Source of the DNA: Chitinophaga nivalis
GTDB taxonomy: Bacteria > Bacteroidota > Bacteroidia > Chitinophagales > Chitinophagaceae
Assembly (NCBI RefSeq): GCF_025989125.1
Contig: NZ_JAPDNR010000001.1
Location: 3,020,301-3,084,300 of the forward strand
Direction of reading: 5' to 3'
Length of the DNA: 64,000 nucleotides
Part shown: in pieces, positions 1 through 9,462 of the stretch
How positions within the stretch are numbered: position 1 is the first letter of the stretch
Layout of the letters: every line of letters begins with the position of its first letter
Made by a program: the position numbers and the translations under genes
Notes under the pieces: generated by a model
What the model saw: the letters and a program-made list of their open reading frames with translations, nothing else
Told to the model about the DNA's origin: nothing
Databases searched by the model: none

Positions 1-458
1 ATGGCGTCCATGACAGAGCCGCCTGCCTGACTGATATTGGCGGTTAACGAAAATGTTTTTTTATCCATTTTATCTGTCACTGCATCCTGTTTGCCGGTAA
101 CGGTTACCTCTTGGATATGAACGGTAGCAGGCGTGAGTTCTATCTGTCCTATATCCAGGAAGTTGCTTAATTGTCCTACTGTCAGGGCTATCCAGCGAAC
201 GTTGTAGCCCATATAGGAACATTTTACGAGATACTGCCCGCTGCTGATGGCGGATATTGTGAAATGACCGGTTTCATTGGTAATAGTGCCGGTAAGAAAG
301 GCGCTGTCCTGTACTTTACATAGCGTTACGTTCACAAAGGGAAGTGCTGTTTTTTGCCGGGCATCTTTCAATGTGCCGGAAACAGTGACGGAATTTTGCT
401 GTGCATGTGCAAACTGCCAGGAGAGGAATCCCAGTAGCAGGCAAAAAAAATGTTTCAT
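1..458 (-). CDS. Outer-membrane beta-barrel / TonB-dependent receptor-like protein, N-terminal part
   Basis: The reading frame is open from an ATG at 458 to the window edge, so only about the first 152 residues are visible. It begins with a signal peptide (MKHFFCLLLGFLSWQFAHAQ), then a carboxypeptidase-D regulatory-like beta-sandwich (SVTVSGTLKDARQKTALPFV, later TGHFTISAISSGQYLVKCSY). A plug-like start follows (IQEVTVTGKQDAVTDKMDKK, then SLTANISQAGGSVMDA). That order is typical of Bacteroidota outer-membrane beta-barrel proteins (OMP_b-brl_3/TonB-dependent receptor superfamily). The barrel and any substrate clue lie outside the window. It starts 58 bp downstream of the histidine kinase stop on the same strand, so it could be read from that transcript. 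The family is fairly sure; the transported substrate is unknown. Confidence 0.75.
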   Translation of the reverse strand, partial: MKHFFCLLLGFLSWQFAHAQQNSVTVSGTLKDARQKTALPFVNVTLCKVQDSAFLTGTITNETGHFTISAISSGQYLVKCSYMGYNVRWIALTVGQLSNFLDIGQIELTPATVHIQEVTVTGKQDAVTDKMDKKTFSLTANISQAGGSVMDA

Positions 459-516
459 CTGCTGTATACTTTATAATATCAGCAAAGTTGAAACATGATT
501 TAGAAGGAATTTGGGA

Positions 517-1800
517 TTATGCCCAGCGGATGCTGAAAATGTGTAAATCATTTTCAAAATGGTAGCACTCCTGCCATCCGTATACACTGCATATCTGGTG
601 CACAATAGCCAGCCCCAGGCCGGTACCGGAGGCGTTAGATGAAAAAGTACCAAAGCGCCGGAATAAAATACTTTCCTGTAATGCTGTTGCACCAGGATTC
701 GAAATTTCCAGACTGTGGGGCGTCAGTTTTACGGTAATCGTCTGGTGTGCCGCACTGTGACGGATGGCGTTGATGAGCAGATTTGTCAATAATATTTCAA
801 CTAACAGCTGGTTGCCTGTTATCTTTACACCAGGTGTTAACTGCTGTACCACCTGTAATGATTTTTCCTGTAGAAAATCTTCCAGCTGCAACAATTGATC
901 GGCTATCAGGTCCGGTAAATCAATGATAGCTGTTTCCGGAAACTGGCTGTTCTCAATTCTTGCCAGCAGTAACAGGTTTTTATTAATCCGTGTCACCTTT
1001 GCCAGTGCCTGATGGGCCTGGTCTATCAGCTCGGATTGTTCATCAGAAATTGTTTTACTCTGGTATAGCAGATCCAGTTTGAATTTTACAATGGATAAAG
1101 GAGTTTGCAACTCATGAGAGGCATTTTGTGTAAACTCCTTTTGTTGTTTGTAGATCGCAATGTTACCGGTGATTAATTTATCCAGCTGATGGTTCAATAG
1201 GGTAAATTCTTCAATGTCGGTAGGTGCAAAGCGGATATCATTTGGTTTGTGCAGATCAAAGGTTTGTATCTGCCGCAGGCTTTGATAAAAGGGGCGCCAC
1301 AGCTTTTCTGAAATTTTTCTGTTGATGAAAATAAAACCGACTAACAGAATCAGGAAAAAAGTAAACGTAACAACGGCAATGGCAACAATGGTTTCATGGG
1401 TTTCTTCCATGTTTGTTTCCAATGTAAGCCGGTATGGTTGGTTGTTAAGCAGAAAGTAGGTGACCAGGCCCTGAAACCGGTCATATCCTTTGCTGGGAAT
1501 GTATTTGTTTTTTCTGTAAAGATTATAGGTAGAATCAGGTTGAAGCGCGGTGGCCAGTTGTAGCTGGTTCTCGGGCCTTAATTTATTCCATAGCAGTACA
1601 CTTTCTGTCAATGCAGTATCAGAAAGAGAAAGCGCCTGCAGGTTTTGTTTAATCGTTTCACTGACGATATGGTTATGTTCTTTTAATTCGTGTTGCCAGA
1701 TCAGGTCTACAATCGCATAATAAACAGGAATACTGCAGGCGAAAACAATACCTGCATATAACACAAATGCTTTCATCGATCTGTTCAGCAGCTTGCTCAT
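517..1800 (-). CDS. Two-component sensor histidine kinase (OmpR-system partner)
   Basis: A membrane sensor kinase of 427 residues. Transmembrane helices lie near residues 12-32 and 140-160 and flank a small periplasmic domain. The HisKA box is NASHELQTPLSIVKFKLDLL, with the phospho-accepting His in SHELQTP. The ATPase domain has an N box (LLTNLLINAIRHS) and a G2 box (GTGLGLAIVHQI). The G1/F segment is short (SNPGATALQESILFRRFG), a compact QseC-like ATPase form. I chose the ATG at 1800 because it overlaps the upstream regulator stop as ATGA, the classic coupled arrangement; an in-frame ATG nine bases earlier is the alternative. The stimulus cannot be read from the sequence. Its neighbours, a siderophore receptor and a second outer-membrane protein, suggest a role in nutrient or metal uptake. 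Confidence 0.9.
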   Translation of the reverse strand: MSKLLNRSMKAFVLYAGIVFACSIPVYYAIVDLIWQHELKEHNHIVSETIKQNLQALSLSDTALTESVLLWNKLRPENQLQLATALQPDSTYNLYRKNKYIPSKGYDRFQGLVTYFLLNNQPYRLTLETNMEETHETIVAIAVVTFTFFLILLVGFIFINRKISEKLWRPFYQSLRQIQTFDLHKPNDIRFAPTDIEEFTLLNHQLDKLITGNIAIYKQQKEFTQNASHELQTPLSIVKFKLDLLYQSKTISDEQSELIDQAHQALAKVTRINKNLLLLARIENSQFPETAIIDLPDLIADQLLQLEDFLQEKSLQVVQQLTPGVKITGNQLLVEILLTNLLINAIRHSAAHQTITVKLTPHSLEISNPGATALQESILFRRFGTFSSNASGTGLGLAIVHQICSVYGWQECYHFENDLHIFSIRWA

Positions 1801-2471
1801 ATTTCCCATTTATAGCCTGTTGCATAAATTGTTTTCAGATAGTTGCCGGCGCCTGCTTCTGTCAGTTTTCGTTTCAGGTTTTTTATATGTGCATATACAA
1901 AGCTGTGACTGTCCAGCATCCCAGCCATGTCTCCTGACAGATGTTCTGCAAGTGCATTTTTAGAGATCACCCTGTTTTTGTTGCCCAGAAAATAAACCAG
2001 GAGATCAAATTCCTTTTTGGTCAGTAATACGGGTACATCGCCAACATGTACGGTTTTCGCCAGCAGGTCTATCTGTAAAGTACCTTGCTGAATGATATTG
2101 TTGTTCTGAAATTTTCTTCTTCTGATAACAGAATAAATGCGGGCTGCCAATTCCGGCAGATGGAATGGTTTAGACAAATAATCATCCGCACCGGTTTGTA
2201 GTCCTTTGATTTTATCATCCATGGAGTCTTTCGCGGAAATAATGATGACTCCTTCATGTTGATTCCTTTTTTTTAATGCCTCCAGCAGTTGCAAGCCGTC
2301 TCCTCCGGGTAGCATGAGGTCCAGCAATATGCAGTCATACTCATGCAGGTGTATTTTATCTAAGGCATGATCGTAGTTACCGGCGTGCTCACAGCTATAG
2401 CTTTGCCCGGACAGGTAGCTGATAATGCTTTGTGCCAGTTGTAGCTCGTCTTCTATGATGAGTACTTTCAT
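1797..2471 (-). CDS. OmpR/PhoB-family response regulator
   Basis: A 224-residue regulator with an N-terminal receiver domain (MKVLIIEDELQLAQSIISYL). The phospho-acceptor Asp is in CILLDLMLPGGDG and the conserved Lys in DYLSKPFHLPELAARI. The C-terminal winged helix ends VYAHIKNLKRKL and TIYATGYKWEI, as in the OmpR family. An upstream extension to 2600 is possible in frame, but it is not receiver-like and would include the terminator hairpin of the siderophore receptor gene, so I placed the start at 2471. The stop overlaps the kinase start by four bases (ATGA). Three CTGAATT copies lie 16-40 bp upstream of the start and may be an autoregulatory site. Confidence 0.93.
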   Translation of the reverse strand: MKVLIIEDELQLAQSIISYLSGQSYSCEHAGNYDHALDKIHLHEYDCILLDLMLPGGDGLQLLEALKKRNQHEGVIIISAKDSMDDKIKGLQTGADDYLSKPFHLPELAARIYSVIRRRKFQNNNIIQQGTLQIDLLAKTVHVGDVPVLLTKKEFDLLVYFLGNKNRVISKNALAEHLSGDMAGMLDSHSFVYAHIKNLKRKLTEAGAGNYLKTIYATGYKWEI

Positions 2472-2486
2472 GGGGCAAAAATAGCC

Positions 2487-2511
2487 CTGAATTCTGAATT
2501 CTTTCTGAATT
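2487..2511 (-). promoter_or_regulatory. Three CTGAATT repeats upstream of the response regulator
   Basis: CTGAATT occurs at 2487-2493, 2494-2500 and 2505-2511; on the coding strand it reads AATTCAG. The last two start 11 bp apart, one helical turn, which is the usual spacing of direct-repeat half-sites for OmpR-family regulators. The repeats are seen directly; their use as a binding site is inference. Confidence 0.45.
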
Positions 2512-2574
2512 ACCGCCGTTGGGCTATGTGACTTGCTGTGAGGAGAGGAGGGGTAAAAGAGTAGCGGAAAGAGA

Positions 2575-2607
2575 TATCCGGGTGCTACGGGAAGCAGCAC
2601 CCGGATA
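2575..2607 (-). terminator. Hairpin after the IutA-like receptor gene
   Basis: A perfect 12-bp stem (TATCCGGGTGCT / AGCACCCGGATA) with a 9-nt loop begins 6 bases past the receptor stop. The following leftward-strand sequence is moderately T-rich (ATCTCTTTCC). It probably ends the receptor transcript, so the two-component genes would need their own promoter. Confidence 0.7.
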
Positions 2608-2612
2608 ATATA

Positions 2613-5087
2613 TTAATAGCTGATGGTATAAGTCAGGGAGTAGGTTCTGCCACGACCCATGAATTCATAGGTGGCAGCGGAACTCAGTGCTTTATAGTAT
2701 ACCTGTGCACGTTGGCTCCAGATACTCTGGTAGTCTCTGTTCAGCAGGTTCTGTACGCCGGCAGTCAGTTTGCCGAAAGGAAGTTTAACAGCAGCGATCA
2801 GGTCCAGGGTATTGTAATCAGATAACTGGTTGCCCGCATCATCTGTCAGACGGAAGCTTTGTACATCCTGCAGGCGAACATTGAACCGGTTGTTATGCCA
2901 GCCGGCAAAGGAAACTACTTTAGACGGACTGGCATCTGTTACTGTTTGTTTTTGCCAGCTGCCGTTATTTTTATTTTCGGATTTGATAAACAGGAAATTG
3001 GTACCTGCTTCAATACCGTTATTGAAATCGTAGGATACGGCGCCTTCTATACCATAATTCCTGCGGGGTTGATCTATCAGCAACAGGGTGAGGGTAGCTG
3101 GCACGTATTGGATGTTTTTGTTGGAACGCGTGTAGAACAGGGCTGTCTGTGCATTCCAGCCATGTTGTTTCCATCTCCAGCCAGCTTCAAACTGGTGGGT
3201 TTTAATACCGCTTAACGGAGACGTACCTACGCTGGCGCCATTTTGTAATGCCCAGTGTTGTCCCTGCAGTTTATACGAGCCGGTACCATAGTATTTGGCA
3301 GGATCGGCCAGGGAGAAGCCTTCTGAGAAGTTTAACCAGGTTTGCATATGGTCAGTGGCTTTGAACACCAGACCGCCATTGAAAGAGGTCACGTTGTAGC
3401 TTTTTTCGCCACCAGGTACTGCATCAGCAGTGGTACCTACGCCCATGGCCATCAGGGCCTGCTGGCGGTAGTCCACAAAGTCATCTACTTTCACCTGAAT
3501 CCGCTGTTGCCGGATACCTGCGGAGAGGGAGAGTCGTGGCAGGATATCCCAGCCTGCCTGTGCAAATCCGGCGATGCTGTTGATACCGATATGCGGATAA
3601 CGGCCGGCTACCACCAGGGTTTTATTTACCAGTCCGCCGGAAGCATAAGACGTAGCCGGATCGAAGTAGGTTTGTCTGGACTCAAAATTTTCATGGTCGC
3701 CATCAATACCGTAGTTCACATGCACCGTGCGCCATTTCTTTGCCAGTACCAGCTTAAAACCATACAGGTCTGTATTCTGACTGGAAGCGCCCATATTGGG
3801 AATGCCTTTTTTAGCGCCGGCAGCATCTACATAGGAGAGGGTGCCCGGAAACGGATAGAAATTGAACCGCTCAGATCTGCCGAATGCCTGTACGTAGATA
3901 TCCTGGTGGCCCAATACGTCTGAAATGTGATAGTTCAGGTTACCCATCGCTCTTTTGGAGGCCGGGTTTACATCCGATTCCCAGCCTTCTTTTACTGCAA
4001 TCAGTTCCGGTTTATTTTTGAAAGCACCACTGAGGTCCGGACCTAAATAGAGGCCTTTGTTGCCATCGAAACGGGAGTCGTAGTACTGTGCTGCCACACG
4101 CAGTGATTGTTTGGCATTAATGCGCCAGTTACCGTTGGCAAAGAGGTCGATAGACCGGTTGTATTGCAGGTCGGTTTGGGTGATATCTGTTTTTATCTGC
4201 TGGCTGTTGGCATCATAGGCTGCTCCATTCTTCTGGAAAGCGGTGCCAATACGGCCATTGATCTTTTCATTGCCGGCAGATACCGACTGCGCGATACGCA
4301 GATCGTGGTCATCACTATGTCCTAATCCGCTTCTGCCACCTATCTCTGTTTCAAAGGCTACGCCATGGCGGGTTCCTTTTTTAGTAATGATATTCACAAT
4401 ACCACCGGATGCACCACCACCATAAATGGCGCTGGCGCCGGATAATACTTCTATCTTTTCAATGTTGAACGGATCGATCGCATCAAATTGTCTGCTTACC
4501 CCACGGGTGCTGTTCAGCGATACCCCGTCGATCATCACCAGTACTTCTCTGCCACGCAGGTTCTGGCCGGTGTTGGTACGTCCTTGTCCGCCCAGGTCTA
4601 TACCGGGTATGAGGATGCCTAAAGCCTCCTTGAAGGTAACGCCGGCTTTGATCTGGGATTGCAGCCTGGTGCTGTCAATCACCCAAACGGTACCGGGTAT
4701 ATTGCTGATCTGTTGCGGGGTACGGGAAGATACCACGACCACATCCCGCAGCTGGCTGGTGTTTATTTCCAGGGCAAAATCCACATTGGTGGCTTGTCCG
4801 CTGGTGACGGTTATTTCTTTTTGTTGGGTAATAAATCCGATATAACTGGCTACCACCTTATACTGGCCGGGTTTTACCGATAGCTGGTAGCTCCCTTTAT
4901 CATTGGTACGTACCGCCTTGTTATGTCCGGCGATGGATATGGTTACTCCTGCTAATGGCTGGCCCGTGTTGGTGACACTGCCTGTAATCGTGCCGTTTTC
5001 CTCGCTGACTGCTGCTTTTGCCAGGGCAAAAGGTAATACCAGCAAGGCTAACAGCCATAATCCCTTCCGGGTAAAAAATCCATTCAT
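2613..5087 (-). CDS. iutA: TonB-dependent ferric-siderophore receptor, IutA (aerobactin receptor)-like
   Basis: An outer-membrane receptor of 824 residues for an iron-siderophore complex, powered by TonB. The signal peptide covers about residues 1-25. A carboxypeptidase-D-like domain follows (about 30-115), an addition typical of Bacteroidota and absent from enterobacterial IutA. The plug carries QNLRGREVLVMIDGVSLNS, FDAIDPFNIEKIEVLSGASA and GGGASGGIVNIITKKG. The barrel has VDDFVDYRQQ, ADAVPGG, LADPAKYYGTGSYK and ends MGRGRTYSLTYTISY. These segments match, in the same order, those I know from Escherichia coli IutA (for example IPGLDVSSQSRTNYGMNMRG and VDDFVDYTQQ). The resemblance is unusually close for this superfamily, so a hydroxamate/citrate siderophore such as aerobactin is a reasonable ligand, though not proven. 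A terminator hairpin follows the gene and a two-component system lies beyond it. No siderophore biosynthesis genes are in the window. Confidence 0.88.
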   Translation of the reverse strand: MNGFFTRKGLWLLALLVLPFALAKAAVSEENGTITGSVTNTGQPLAGVTISIAGHNKAVRTNDKGSYQLSVKPGQYKVVASYIGFITQQKEITVTSGQATNVDFALEINTSQLRDVVVVSSRTPQQISNIPGTVWVIDSTRLQSQIKAGVTFKEALGILIPGIDLGGQGRTNTGQNLRGREVLVMIDGVSLNSTRGVSRQFDAIDPFNIEKIEVLSGASAIYGGGASGGIVNIITKKGTRHGVAFETEIGGRSGLGHSDDHDLRIAQSVSAGNEKINGRIGTAFQKNGAAYDANSQQIKTDITQTDLQYNRSIDLFANGNWRINAKQSLRVAAQYYDSRFDGNKGLYLGPDLSGAFKNKPELIAVKEGWESDVNPASKRAMGNLNYHISDVLGHQDIYVQAFGRSERFNFYPFPGTLSYVDAAGAKKGIPNMGASSQNTDLYGFKLVLAKKWRTVHVNYGIDGDHENFESRQTYFDPATSYASGGLVNKTLVVAGRYPHIGINSIAGFAQAGWDILPRLSLSAGIRQQRIQVKVDDFVDYRQQALMAMGVGTTADAVPGGEKSYNVTSFNGGLVFKATDHMQTWLNFSEGFSLADPAKYYGTGSYKLQGQHWALQNGASVGTSPLSGIKTHQFEAGWRWKQHGWNAQTALFYTRSNKNIQYVPATLTLLLIDQPRRNYGIEGAVSYDFNNGIEAGTNFLFIKSENKNNGSWQKQTVTDASPSKVVSFAGWHNNRFNVRLQDVQSFRLTDDAGNQLSDYNTLDLIAAVKLPFGKLTAGVQNLLNRDYQSIWSQRAQVYYKALSSAATYEFMGRGRTYSLTYTISY

Positions 5088-5392
5088 GATACCGTTGTAT
5101 TTAAATAAGCGGCGCGAAGGTAGGAAGGATTGTATGGGAGGGTTTATGTATTCGGGAAAATTTTTGGGCGGCGTAGGGGAAAGGGGGGAAAGGTGTGGGG
5201 TGTCGCGATGGGGGAATTAGCGGGGTTAATTTCCTATGTTGCTATCTCACTTGATCCGGAAGAATGGGCTTTGATATCTGAGGAATAAGAATAATAATTT
5301 GAATTTTGCTGGCGCTATCAGATAACTCAACAAGACAACTTTACTGTCGTTGTGAGGAATTTTATTTATTTTGTAGATTAATCCTTTTCACC

Positions 5393-8167
5393 TTGAGCCC
5401 TGAACAAAAAGCCCGAAAACTAATTGATGCTGAATTGATAAGATGCGGATGGATCATTCAGGATAAATCCAGTATTAACCTGAGTGCAGGCATGGGTATT
5501 GCCATTCGTGAATATCCGACGGATGTAGGCCCTGCAGACTATGTACTGTTTGTAAACAGAAAACCGGTGGGTGTTATTGAAGCCAAACGGGCAGAAGAAG
5601 GAGTGCATATGTCCACACATGAAGAGCAAAGCGGCGGATATGCCCAGGCACATTTAAAGTATTGTGAACATGACCCGCTTCCTTTTATCTATGAAAGTAC
5701 CGGCGAGATAACCCGATTTACAGATTGCCGGGATATAAAACCCCGATCCAGGCAGATCTTCAGCTTTCATCGCCCGGAAACCTTTGTAGAATGGCTACGA
5801 CAGGATAAATCTTTAAGAACACGGCTTCATGATTTGCCTGCATTATCACCGGATGGGTTGCGGGATTGTCAGGTTACCGCTATTGTCAACCTGGAAAAAT
5901 CTTTTAAAGAGGCCCGTCCAAAGGCTTTGATACAAATGGCTACGGGGTCAGGGAAGACCTTCACGGCTATCACTGCGGTTTACCGGCTGTTGAAGTACGC
6001 GAAAGCTAAACGCATACTGTTTCTTGTAGATACCAAGAACCTGGGAGAACAGGCAGAGCAGGAATTTATGGCCTATGTGCCTAACGATGATAACCGGAAG
6101 TTTACGGAGCTATATGGTGTAACAAGGCTGAAAAGCAGTTTTATTCCGGACGATAATCAGGTGTACATCAGTACCATTCAAAGGATGTATGCCATTTTAA
6201 AGGGAGAAGAGCTGGACGAAAATACAGAAGAACAAAATCCGAATGAAAGATCGCCAAGCAAGGAGCCACCACCTGTTGTGTATAATGAAAAGGTGCCGTT
6301 GGAATTCTTTGACTTCATTATCATAGATGAGTGTCACCGGAGCATTTATAACCTCTGGAAGCAGGTATTGGACTACTTTGATGTATTCCAGGTGGGGCTG
6401 ACAGCTACCCCTGACAATAGAACGTTTGGCTACTTCAAACAAAACCTGGTCAGTGATTATGGCTATGAAAAAGCGGTGATTGATGGCGTATTGGTGCCGT
6501 ACAATGTTTTTACCATCGAAACGGAAATTACCAGACAAGGAAGCACCATCAAACTAGGTGAAAAGGTAGATAAGCGCGAACGACTGACCCGGAAAAAATT
6601 CTGGGAAGCGGTGGATGAAGACATTGAGTATAGCGGGAAACAGTTGGATAAGGATATTGTAAATCCCAGCACAATCAGAACCATTATCCGGGCGATAAAG
6701 GATACACTGCCTGCGATCTTTCCGGACAGGACAGATCAGACGGGTAACTTTGAAGTACCCAAGACCCTGATATTCGCTAAAACAGATTCCCATGCCGAAG
6801 ATATCATAGAGATGGTACGGGAAGAATTTGGGGAGGGTAATAAATTTTGCAAGAAAATTACCTACCGTAGTGAGGAGGACCCGAAAGAGGTACTTTCTCT
6901 ATTCCGTAATGATTACTATCCACGTATTGCCGTTACTGTAGATATGATTGCGACCGGTACGGATATTCGTCCGTTAGAAGTGTTGGTATTTATGCGGGAT
7001 GTGAAAAGCCGTAGTTATTATGAGCAGATGAAAGGTCGTGGTACCCGCACCTGTTCTCTGGAGCAATTGAGAGCTACCGGTACCCCATCTGCGAAATTCA
7101 CCAAGGATCATTTCGTTATCATTGATGCCATAGGTGTAGAGCATTCCCAGAAAACGGATAGTCGCCCGCTGGAGAGAAAACCTGGTATAAGTTTGAAAGA
7201 CATATTACAGGAAGTGGCCATGAACAAGACCAGCGAAGATATCCTTACTACATTGGCCAATCGGCTGTTAAAACTCGAAAAACAGATTAATGATAAAGAA
7301 AAAGCTACCTTCGCGGCACATGCAAACGGGCAGACAATTAACCAGGTTGTCAGGAAGTTATTGAACGCCTATGATCCGGATGTAATCTATAGTATAGAGG
7401 AAGATAAGAAGGAACAGTTAATAGGGGAGGCGCCGGTGAAAATTAATGCTGCTATTGAGGAGGCAAAAAAACAACTCATTGAAGACGCTATCCGCATCTT
7501 CGATAACCCGGATCTGCGGAAATATATTGTTGATGTACGTAAAAAATATGATCAGATTATCGACCATATTAACATGGATAAGATCCGCAACATGGGCTGG
7601 GTGAAAGACCAGGATACCGCTGCCGAACTAACCATCAGTAATTTTACGTCCTGGATAGCGGCTAACAAAGACGAAATAACAGCCCTGGAAATCTTTTATG
7701 ATCAGCCATATCGCCGTCGGGAACTGACCTATACAATGATCAGAAGCCTTTATGAGAAGCTGACGATGGAACAACCGTTATTGGCTCCGTTAAATGTATG
7801 GCGTGCTTTTGAACAACTAAAGCAAGCCAACGGGGAACCGAAAAATGAGTTGATGGCATTGGTAAGCCTGATTCGTAAAGTAATCGGTATCGATACCACG
7901 CTGACGGGTTACGATAAAGTGGTGGATAAAAACTTCCAGACCTGGGTATTTAAAAAGCAGGCCGGTACGACCACCAAATTCACCGAAGAACAAATGCAAT
8001 GGCTACGCATGATCAAAGATTACGTAGCGGCCAGTTTCCACCTGGATAAAGAGGATTTTGAGCTGGATCCGTTTAACCGAAATGGAGGGCTGGGGAAAAT
8101 GTGGCAGCTGTTTGGAGAGAAGACAGATGAGATTATTGAGGAGTTGAATGAGGTGTTGGCAGCGTAG
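5393..8167 (+). CDS. hsdR: Type I restriction enzyme R (motor/nuclease) subunit
   Basis: The DNA-translocating and cutting subunit of a type I restriction-modification complex. The N-terminal PD-(D/E)xK nuclease is visible as PTDVGPADYV followed by GVIEAKRAEEG (Asp49, Glu63, Lys65 from the chosen start). The helicase motor has Walker A MATGSGKTF (about 182-190) and DECH (312-315, IIIDECHRSIYNLW). Motif VI is MKGRGTRT. A long C-terminal domain follows, as in the EcoEI branch. I placed the start at the TTG at 5393 (reading SPEQKARKLIDAELIRCGW) because family members begin around here; an in-frame TTG at 5306 would add 29 residues that look unrelated. The gene leads an R-S-M cluster. The full length argues for an intact subunit. 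Confidence 0.93.
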   Translation: MSPEQKARKLIDAELIRCGWIIQDKSSINLSAGMGIAIREYPTDVGPADYVLFVNRKPVGVIEAKRAEEGVHMSTHEEQSGGYAQAHLKYCEHDPLPFIYESTGEITRFTDCRDIKPRSRQIFSFHRPETFVEWLRQDKSLRTRLHDLPALSPDGLRDCQVTAIVNLEKSFKEARPKALIQMATGSGKTFTAITAVYRLLKYAKAKRILFLVDTKNLGEQAEQEFMAYVPNDDNRKFTELYGVTRLKSSFIPDDNQVYISTIQRMYAILKGEELDENTEEQNPNERSPSKEPPPVVYNEKVPLEFFDFIIIDECHRSIYNLWKQVLDYFDVFQVGLTATPDNRTFGYFKQNLVSDYGYEKAVIDGVLVPYNVFTIETEITRQGSTIKLGEKVDKRERLTRKKFWEAVDEDIEYSGKQLDKDIVNPSTIRTIIRAIKDTLPAIFPDRTDQTGNFEVPKTLIFAKTDSHAEDIIEMVREEFGEGNKFCKKITYRSEEDPKEVLSLFRNDYYPRIAVTVDMIATGTDIRPLEVLVFMRDVKSRSYYEQMKGRGTRTCSLEQLRATGTPSAKFTKDHFVIIDAIGVEHSQKTDSRPLERKPGISLKDILQEVAMNKTSEDILTTLANRLLKLEKQINDKEKATFAAHANGQTINQVVRKLLNAYDPDVIYSIEEDKKEQLIGEAPVKINAAIEEAKKQLIEDAIRIFDNPDLRKYIVDVRKKYDQIIDHINMDKIRNMGWVKDQDTAAELTISNFTSWIAANKDEITALEIFYDQPYRRRELTYTMIRSLYEKLTMEQPLLAPLNVWRAFEQLKQANGEPKNELMALVSLIRKVIGIDTTLTGYDKVVDKNFQTWVFKKQAGTTTKFTEEQMQWLRMIKDYVAASFHLDKEDFELDPFNRNGGLGKMWQLFGEKTDEIIEELNEVLAA

Positions 8168-8223
8168 GGTATCAGTCATTAGAGAATAATATCTGATACT
8201 TTCATTTGTAATTAAATAAATAG

Positions 8224-9450
8224 ATGGACAAAGAGCAACGTAAAAATCAATTGCCTGCAGATTGGAAGTGGGAGAGGCTTGGAGATATTGCTAACTATTT
8301 AAATGGTAGAGCATTTAAGCCTACTGAATGGGAGCTAATTGGAAAACCAATAATTAGAATTCAAAATTTAAATAATCCAGACGCTAAGTATAATTATACA
8401 AGAAATGAATTTGAAAAAAAATATGAAGTAAAAAAAGGTGATCTACTGTTTGCATGGTCTGCATCTCTAGGAGCATATATTTGGAAGGGTGAAGATGCAT
8501 GGTTGAATCAACATATTTTTAAAGTTGTTCCCAATGAGGGTGTTGACAAACTTTATTTATACTATTTGCTGGAGGAAATAGTTCATGTACTATATACACA
8601 GGCACATGGATCAGGGATGGTTCATGTGACTAAAGGTAAGTTTGAAGGTACGCATATTCCTTTACCATCTCTTTCTATCCAACAAGCCGTCGTTTCCAAA
8701 ATTGAAGAACTCTTTAGCGAGTTAGATAAAGGTATTGAAAGTCTGCGTGCGGCTCAGCAGCAATTGAAAGTATATCGGCAAAGTATATTGAAATGGGCAT
8801 TTGAAGGGAAGCTAACTAACGATAGGGTAGAAGAAGGGTCGGTGCCGAATGGCTGGAGAAAATTATCTTTGAAAGAATTAACTATAGTAATTAGTGATGG
8901 GGATCACCAACCACCACCTAAATCTAAAAGTGGAATTCCCTTTATTACTATTTCAAATGTTGATAAGCATTCTAATAAGATTAATTTTTCTGAAACATTT
9001 TTTGTGTCAAATGAGTATTATGAAACTCTTAAAGAACATAGAAAGCCAGCCAAAGGAGATATACTCTATACAGTAACAGGCTCTTTTGGTATTCCTATAT
9101 TGATAGATTATGATAAAGAATTTTGTTTTCAAAGGCATATAGGGTTAATAAGACCAAAAGATTCAGCTAATCAAAAGTGGCTTTACTATGTACTTCAATC
9201 CCCGGAAATTTGGGATCAAGCTAAAGCTACTGCGACTGGGACTGCACAAAAAACAGTATCATTGAATTCAATAAGAAATTTCCAAGTGCCATTTTGCTCA
9301 ATCGAAGAGCAGTACCGTATCGTCCAAGCCATCGAATCCCGTCTCAGCGTCGCAGATAAACTGGAAGAAACTATTACCCAAAGCTTGCAGCAAGCAGAAT
9401 CACTCAAACAATCCATTCTCAAAAAAGCATTCGAAGGAAAATTAATCTAA
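8224..9450 (+). CDS. hsdS: Type I restriction enzyme specificity subunit
   Basis: A 408-residue DNA-recognition subunit. Two target-recognition domains (about residues 10-155 and 210-365) are each followed by a helical spacer repeat. The central one contains IEELFSELDKGIESLRAAQQ and ends SILKWAFEGKLT. The C-terminal one contains IESRLSVADKLEETITQ and ends SILKKAFEGKLI. The duplicated ending SILKxAFEGKL marks the two half-subunits. The recognition domains are visibly more AT-rich than the spacers and than hsdR or hsdM, as expected for parts that are swapped between strains. The gene lies 56 bp after hsdR and 12 bp before hsdM. The recognised sequence would be bipartite but cannot be read from the protein. 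Confidence 0.93.
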   Translation: MDKEQRKNQLPADWKWERLGDIANYLNGRAFKPTEWELIGKPIIRIQNLNNPDAKYNYTRNEFEKKYEVKKGDLLFAWSASLGAYIWKGEDAWLNQHIFKVVPNEGVDKLYLYYLLEEIVHVLYTQAHGSGMVHVTKGKFEGTHIPLPSLSIQQAVVSKIEELFSELDKGIESLRAAQQQLKVYRQSILKWAFEGKLTNDRVEEGSVPNGWRKLSLKELTIVISDGDHQPPPKSKSGIPFITISNVDKHSNKINFSETFFVSNEYYETLKEHRKPAKGDILYTVTGSFGIPILIDYDKEFCFQRHIGLIRPKDSANQKWLYYVLQSPEIWDQAKATATGTAQKTVSLNSIRNFQVPFCSIEEQYRIVQAIESRLSVADKLEETITQSLQQAESLKQSILKKAFEGKLI

Positions 9451-9462
9451 CAGCGGGAAGTC

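Noticed and set aside
5306..5392. N-terminal extension of hsdR from a TTG at 5306
   Set aside because: The 29 added residues (Cys- and Phe-rich) look unlike the start of type I R subunits; the TTG at 5393 begins at the family-typical sequence.
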